DNA of 64,000 nucleotides from Isoetes taiwanensis. Its lineage: Eukaryota > Streptophyta > Lycopodiopsida > Isoetales > Isoetaceae. A program made the position numbers and the translations under genes. Below the pieces are notes generated by a model. That model was not told where the DNA came from and did no database searches. It saw only the letters and a list, made by a program, of their open reading frames with translations. The stretch covers positions 1 to 64,000 of the forward strand of contig JAJEKV010000764.1 in the NCBI GenBank assembly GCA_021234155.1. Direction: 5' to 3'. How positions within the stretch are numbered: the stretch's first letter is position 1; each line of letters begins with the position of its first letter. Shown here piece after piece: positions 58,824-64,000 of this stretch.

Positions 58824-59012
58824 GCTCTGATACCAACTGTAACGTTCCTAACCGACATGCCCTTAACCAACTGGGCAAAACCGTCTAGACGTTTATGAGT
58901 AGTCGCTTCTACCCATTTAGGCCGGTGTCTCGGGAACGCCCCACAGGCACATTCAAGGTTCGAATACTCGAGCGGTCTACCTTGGGCCCGTTACAGTCTC
59001 TCCCACTAGAAT
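58824..59012 (-). mobile_element. Short LTR flanked by both PBS and PPT
   Basis: On the minus strand a purine tract TAGTGGGAGAGAC (59008-58996) abuts a 158-bp segment that begins TGTAAC and ends GTTACA (58995-58838). After two bases comes TGGTATCAGAGC (58835-58824), the classic initiator-Met tRNA primer-binding site of plant LTR retrotransposons. The coding strand before the tract carries CTCGAGGACGAGCATAATTC, like the 3' end of gypsy/TRIM interiors. An LTR with a polypurine tract on one side and a PBS on the other lies between two internal regions, as in a tandem head-to-tail array or a circle junction. Confidence 0.75.
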
Positions 59013-59440
59013 TATGCTCGTCCTCGAGCATCCAAGGCTATACCATGTCACAGTAAATTGCCCACCGTTGGTGGGCTTTACATGTGATTGTTCATTTTTT
59101 GTGATTATTCCATGTGATTGTTTATTTGAACAAAACTCGGAATGAGTTATTTAGATTTTTGGGTTTAAAGGTTGGCTTACGTTAAATTTCTTTAAATATG
59201 GGACTATTAGTATTGTAATGCATTGCTTAAACATTGGAACTCATAATCCGACGTTCCATACAACACAATTTAGATCAGAAGTATCAAACTTGATTAAGAT
59301 ATCCATATGCTTCAAAATTTTGTCTTGTATTGCCATCATTTGATTTCTAATTCATGTCAGGAACAAAGCAAATATTACGCTTGAAGTTATATTCCATTAA
59401 TCTGCCATATCTCCCGCAATATAATGTAGCAACCTAAATT
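59013..59440. other. No recognised gene
   Basis: AT-rich, with a repeated phrase CATGTGATTGTT(C/T)ATTT at 59080 and 59110. Possibly interior of the LTR element on its purine-tract side. Confidence 0.4.
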
Positions 59441-61705
59441 CATTTAGATTCTTGGACCAGCACCCTAGGACATTCTGGAGAAAGGTCTTGAGCAAGCCTG
59501 CACAACCCACAGGGAACATCACCTCGGAGCAATGGGTACAAGATTGCAACAACAGTATTTGTCTGACCGGCTTCGAGGCACCTGATCCCTCCACGATAGG
59601 CATGGCTCGGGTTATCACAGAGGGGGATGTCATCATGGGCCCTAGCGCCTAGCTAATGGGAAGGCAGAAGTTTTTAGATGGCATGCGGTGAGAACTTCTC
59701 GAATTACTGGGCCTCCAGCGGTGCTGTCCTCGCGGCATTGTTCAATAAAGCATTGCGAGAAGGCTTCCCTACTAATGGACCACTAGTAGAGGAGTGCCCA
59801 TATACAAAGGGGGACCCTCAATGCCCGACCAACTACCGTACTATTATGGTCAGCTCTCTCTTTGCAAAAGCTGTTGGTGGCATCCTTGAGCGGCCCGGTG
59901 ACAATATGGGGCGGAGGAAACTGAGGTGCGAGCTCTTATTAAAAGCAGGTTTCCGGCCCGGACATTCCACCATTGATCATATCTTCACTGCACACATTGA
60001 TTGAGGATAGTAGGAATCATGACAGAACACAGACTGTTGTTTTGTCGATTTTGCAAAAGCGTTGACCACATTACCCGCAACAACAAGCTATGGGGCAGTG
60101 CGGTAGCCGAGGGACCCCGGACTTCGCGTAATGCCGTATATAGGCTGTAATGAGGCATGCTCGCACCGTATCACATCGGCGACGGCCCGGTAATCGGTAG
60201 CATTGGAGTGCGTCGGGGTTGCCCCTCTCCCCACACTCTTTGGCCTATACATTGATTGGGCTTGGAAGATTGGCTCTCGAGCATGGAGGTGCGGCGCCCA
60301 TCTCATGCATTACACAATCCAAGAACTCATATATCGCGACGATGTCAACCTCATGGCCTATACTCCGAGAGGACATGCGGCGTCACCGGATGCTCTTGAC
60401 ACTTTTGCCAATTCGGCATGCGAAGTTAACTTGGCCAAAACTAGGGTGTCTTTGCGCTAGTTGCATCATCCCGTCGCCCAAGGCTTCCCACATTCACTTA
60501 CCAGGGGCAAGAGGTAGAGGTAGCTTCGACCTACAAGTACTTGGGGATTGAGTTCTCAACTACCACCCATTGGGATGCGGTTATTAGGTTGCGTGTCACG
60601 GTGGTTGAAAGCACTATATGCCATGCGAACAACAGCCACAAGACGAGTTGTATGCCTGGGGCCACCAGTCACACTTGTTTCGGGCCTTGGTTGAGCCGGT
60701 CCTTTTGTATGGGGCAGAAGTGTGGGGTCCGGTGATATCCCTCAACACCTGGAATGATCTCGAGCAGGTGTAGAAGGCCTTCTTGGCACGGGCCCTGGGG
60801 GTGAAGTCCATAGTTCCGCACTGGATCCTACCTGTGAGACGGGCTTCCTACCCCTTCAATGGGCTGCATTGGAACGCCATATCGTTTACTTCAAAAAGGT
60901 GGTCGCTATGGCTGATACACGCTGCCCCACCTTGCTTTTGGCCCGCGACGATGGGTCCCCAATGCCCGAAATCCTGCTGGAAAGACAAGCAAGCTCGGTG
61001 GTTCTCGGGCCGGGCAGCAAACAGATGTGTCCTGTGTCAGACAAAAGAAAGATCGGGCAGGCACTTAAACTGTACCTAGATGCTACTTTCCTTCGCAAGC
61101 TCTGGGATGCAGAGGCTCTGATGCACGTTAAGCTTGCACACTATCAGTAGCAAGTCAATCCTAGGCTCACAAGAGGCCCACACCAGTACTTGTACACCCA
61201 GCTGCCCATGACGAAGCGCAGACTTATAGCTTCCATTCACACGGGTGCACATCGCCGCCGCATTGAAACAGGGCATTGGGCTCGGGAAGCACGAGAGCAA
61301 AGGCTTTGCCAGTGTTGCCACCAGGGCACGATTGAAGATGAATGTCATGCCATCCAGATCTGCCCGGCATTTGCCCATATCCGAGAGCGATATGTTCGAC
61401 TACTAGTGCCTGGCCAGCCGTTGCATCAGTTATTGACTACAACGTCAGTGGGTTTGTTGGGGTCATACCTCCAGGAGGTTATGGATGCACGGACTTGTTT
61501 GTGTCCTACGGGATGGTATTGAACTGCCCTATGCAATTGTACAATGTGCCGGCATGCTTATTACTGCTAAGGTTTTTCCCTCGAAAACCCTTCAGGGCGG
61601 GGGGTTTTTTAATCCTGTCAGTAATACGCTTGCTGCTGTTTGGGTCCCATAGGCCAATTGGTCCCCGTGGATGCTAAAAACCTATTCTATTCTATTCTAT
61701 TCTTA
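59440..61705 (+). mobile_element. 5'-truncated LINE copy 3 with (TATTC)n tail
   Basis: Readable parts include YTKGDPQCPTNYRTIMVSSL, FRPGHSTIDHIFTAHID (59800-59995), PHTLFGLYIDWAWKIG-like text at 60235, STYKYLGIEF (60530) and the C-terminal finger CQCCHQGTIEDECHAIQICP (61310-61370). The 3' UTR ends CCGTGGATGCTAAAAACC and then TATTC units (61684-61704). The element is in the same family as copies 1 and 2 and is broken in frame many times. It truncates the DWF1-like relic at its right border. Confidence 0.88.
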
Positions 61706-62660
61706 AAAACATCATAAGTTCCAGCTGACAAATGCAACTTTGACATGTGTCAATGTCCACAGAAAATATAATGAGAAAAGCGTGCTCAAACAAGCTATGG
61801 TGATATCATGATCTTGAACGGAGTTTTGAATATCACGAGGGCATAACCAAATAGGATACACCTGCCAAAACCCAAACCGTCATTGCGAATTTTATAAAAC
61901 AACTGAATGAACTCTTAACATAAAGGGGAAAAAGGTACCTCAAATTCCCTGTCTGAGAATTCTAGAGCATCGGCCAGAGCATGCAAAGGAACCAACATAT
62001 TCTGGATGATATGCCTTTCGTGGTAATAATTTCTAATGGCCTCGCCCTAAGTAGCCTTCAGAAGGGACATCTTGGGAGGCATAAACCAACCAAGTAAATA
62101 CCGGAACCACCATTGGTCTGCAAAAGGAAGGATAAGTTCGCCCTCCCAATACACGCATCTGGTGTGCCTGTGATAATATTCCCTTGTAGGAATATATTTT
62201 ACAAATTCTCCCTTCTTAAGGTAGTTTCTGCATGCTTGTAAACCCAAGACTTAAACCACCAATCAACAGAGTTAATCTTATTGCCCTTCATTTTAGCTTC
62301 TTCCTTGGAAGCATATCGATCAATCATCATGACACCATCAGCTGGATTGTAAATCATGCCTTCAACAAAATCAGGTACTTTGTCGGGATTATCTTGATCC
62401 CCATCCTTGGGGCAAAAAGAATCAATACACATTGTGCAAGATCTCGCAAAGAACCCTTGACAGGAGTATAAGTAAGATGCACATAATCCTTGACAGGAAT
62501 CAGCTTAATCTTTGCGGCCACAAGCAGACCAAGAATGCCTTGTCCCGTTAGAAATAATGATTTCGTAAGCCACTACAGTGTCAGAAAACAAACCATAGAT
62601 ATGAGAACTTCCTTCGATTCCGTATCCATTGATAAGGCCACCAACAGTGAGATCGTCTAA
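61700..62660 (-). pseudogene. DWF1: DWF1/DIMINUTO (delta-24-sterol reductase) relic
   Basis: DWF1 is the FAD-dependent ER enzyme that reduces the side-chain double bond in sterol and brassinosteroid synthesis. Minus-strand order: [20 protein letters not shown] (62657), [39 protein letters not shown] (62420), MIDRYASKEEAKMKGNK, WVYKHAETTL, EFVKYIPTREYYHRHTRCVY (62205), WWFRYLLGWFMPP, GEAIRNYYHERHIIQN (62035). A GT-AG intron from 61938 leads to VYPIWLCP (from 61861). Damage: roughly 20 codons missing after IIISNG, one-base losses at LAQ|MCID and TTL|KKG (both in A runs), and ATQGEA now reads AT-stop-GEA (CAG to TAG). The exon after VYPIWLCP fades and LINE copy 3 follows. The N-terminal half is absent. 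Confidence 0.93.
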
Positions 62661-62835
62661 ACGGCAATAATTCTGCTAATTTTTCTTCCAAGCCTGTTAC
62701 AAATATTTTTGAGCCCTTGGCGATGATCCTGTTGACAATTATTGCAGCATTCAAAGCCAATCCATCTGTAATACGAATTTTTAAATTGTCTAAGCTTTTC
62801 ACAAAGATAGCACCGCTCGTATTCAATAACATATC
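62660..62835 (-). pseudogene. CER1/WAX2-like C-terminal fragment
   Basis: The minus frame reads NTSGAIFVKSLDNLKIRITDG, then NAAIIVNRI and KIFVTGLE. This resembles the C-terminal region of the CER1/CER3 wax-alkane synthesis proteins (G-x-h-F-V-x-K...L-K-I-R-h-x-D-G...A-A-x-h-x-N). It is immediately followed on the same strand by the DWF1-like relic, with no room for an intron of normal length. The two are fragments of unrelated genes placed side by side. Confidence 0.6.
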
Positions 62836-62840
62836 CTGTA

Positions 62841-62850
62841 GAAATCAAAA
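62841..62850. repeat. MITE target site duplication, left
   Basis: GAAATCAAAA, identical to 63571-63580 at the other end of the element. Confidence 0.9.
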
Positions 62851-63570
62851 GGGAAATTTACCAAAATAACCTTAATTGTTGACTTAATTCCCAAAAAGCC
62901 CTTTGTATTTTTGAAATTCCCAAAATGCCCTTAATTCTTAAGTATTTTCCCAAATAGCCCTTTGTATTTTGAAAATCACCAAAAAAGCACGTATTTACAA
63001 TAGAGGATCATTTTCTTACAAATGACAATAATTTGAAAAATAATTTTCAAAAATCATTATGGCAAAAATATGCAATAGAAATGTCAAATAGAATTTCTGC
63101 AATTGCCTTTATTATGCCTGACATTACCACAGCGTGTACACTTGTACACACGCTTTTCTCTATCCATGTTTTCTGTCTTATCCCTGCTTTTAGGCCTGCT
63201 AGGAGGAAGACATATTAAGGAGGTAGCAATTCATTATTTTCAAGAAGTTCAATATTTGGAGGACATATATGGACAGCATATAAATAGCAAAATGAACTCC
63301 ACAAGTAACCTGGATGGGTATAAAGCAGCTTCTCCACAAGATGCCTATAAAGCTTCTCCTTCAATATGATTTTTTATAAAAGCATTAAATTAGTTGTCTT
63401 TGATCATTTCTAGTATTAGAATAGGCTTATCTCTAGCTTTTGGTGATTTTTAAATTACAAAGGGTTATTTGGGAAAATACTTAAGAATTAAGAGTATTTT
63501 GGGAATTTCATAAATACGAAGGGCTTTTTGGGAATTAGGTCAACAATTAGGGTTATTTTGGTAAATTTCT
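62851..63570. mobile_element. 720-bp Mutator-like MITE with ~130-bp TIRs
   Basis: Bases 62851-62980 and 63442-63570 are long inverted repeats, both containing GAAATTTACCAAAATAACC and CCCAAAAAGCCCTT inward from the ends, about 90 percent alike. They are bordered by identical 10-bp GAAATCAAAA. Long TIRs with a 9-10-bp duplication fit a non-autonomous Mutator-like element. The interior (62990-63440) has no transposase frame. It is inserted in the intron or flank next to the CER1-like fragment. Confidence 0.9.
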
Positions 63571-63580
63571 GAAATCAAAA

Positions 63581-64000
63581 CCAGCAAGTCTGACTGATTG
63601 CCAATGAATCAGGGATAGGTTCTATACGTACAAAATTAAAATTTTTGACGTATAAAGTCAAAAAATACGTATTTAACGTATAAAAACTTCGCCGGCTGGA
63701 AAAAAAAATTCGCGTACGTCGAAAGCTTCGTGAAAGCGTACGCGAAAAATTCTTTGCACACGCGAAATACAAAGGTTTGCGGCGCGAAAGTACAGGTCTG
63801 ATATTCGCGACGCGTTTTTAAAGCTTAGAGAAAAGCTGCACGCTGGAATTTTTTTCACGACGCGAATCCTCGATTATTTCACAGACGTCTAAACCGGACG
63901 CTTGTTAAAAGGTAATGGAGACCCGTTTATCACGTACCTTTCACAGACGCGAAAGTTTTAAGCAGACGTAAAATTTTATATATAACGCTAGGGATTCAGT
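63581..64000. other. CpG-rich right end, no gene
   Basis: An unusual density of CGCGAA, ACGCG and ACGTA words begins at about 63620. TTCGCGTACG (63709-63718) and its complement CGTACGCGAA (63737-63746) form an inverted repeat. No coding frame is convincing. It may be the start of a promoter or of an unmethylated island continuing beyond the window. Confidence 0.5.

Noticed and set aside
58824-58900. A tRNA gene around GCCCAGTTGGTTAAGGG (minus)
   Set aside because: The box A-like word lies inside a segment with TG...CA ends, a PBS and a PPT, so an LTR explains it better; no tRNA cloverleaf follows.

Overview
The window looks like nuclear DNA of a land plant with a large, repeat-rich genome. 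The evidence is a long PLS-class pentatricopeptide (PPR) gene with a degraded DYW end, exons of the plastid-nucleoid SET protein PTAC14, a plant-type cation/calcium exchanger (CCX), relics of the sterol gene DWF1 and of NBP35, GT-AG introns, and CACTA, L1, SINE, Ty1/copia and LTR-type transposons. The PPR style and the intergenic transposon load suggest a seed-free plant, perhaps a homosporous fern. That lineage call is inference from memory, not proof.

Layout. Bases 1-2337 are host flank without a recognised gene. Bases 2338-21742 form one CACTA (En/Spm) transposon with matching CACTACAAGAGGA termini and an AAA target duplication. It carries two divergent genes: a TNPA/Transposase_24-like gene on the minus strand (9.36-14.39 kb) and a TNP2/Transposase_21 gene on the plus strand (15.0-19.7 kb). 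Nested inside it are an L1 3' end (2.85-3.3 kb), a long LINE (3.5-8.85 kb), a copia fragment (13.2-13.7 kb) and a truncated LINE copy (19.7-21.25 kb). Host DNA resumes with the PPR gene (22.96-25.6 kb) and an NBP35 relic (26.4-27.0 kb). Next come a nest of LINE fragments and a SINE (29.1-31.95 kb), the CCX gene (33.0-35.0 kb), a complete L1 LINE with a 12-bp target duplication (37.1-42.8 kb, minus) and PTAC14 (44.4-46.3 kb, minus). Then follow a poorly recognised AT-rich region with hairpins and a tandemly duplicated small gene (51.8-53.0 kb), and an unusual gene island (54.7-58.4 kb). The window ends with an LTR junction, a third LINE copy, a CER1-like/DWF1-like gene-fragment chimera and a 720-bp Mutator-like MITE.

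The most unusual locus is 54.7-58.4 kb. A multi-exon gene encodes what reads as a ParB/sulfiredoxin-like domain followed by a beta-class DNA-methyltransferase-like motif. On its left is a 34-bp tandem array whose core is the palindrome GATCGCGGCCGCGATC. On its right are a spacerless perfect 52-bp palindrome and a second array carrying the same CGCGATC core.

Most disrupted coding sequences share a pattern. Their frames can usually be reconciled by one base lost from a homopolymer, and many in-frame stops look like C-to-T changes of Gln or Arg codons. This may be gene decay, residual assembly error, or both, and it matters for every gene call here.
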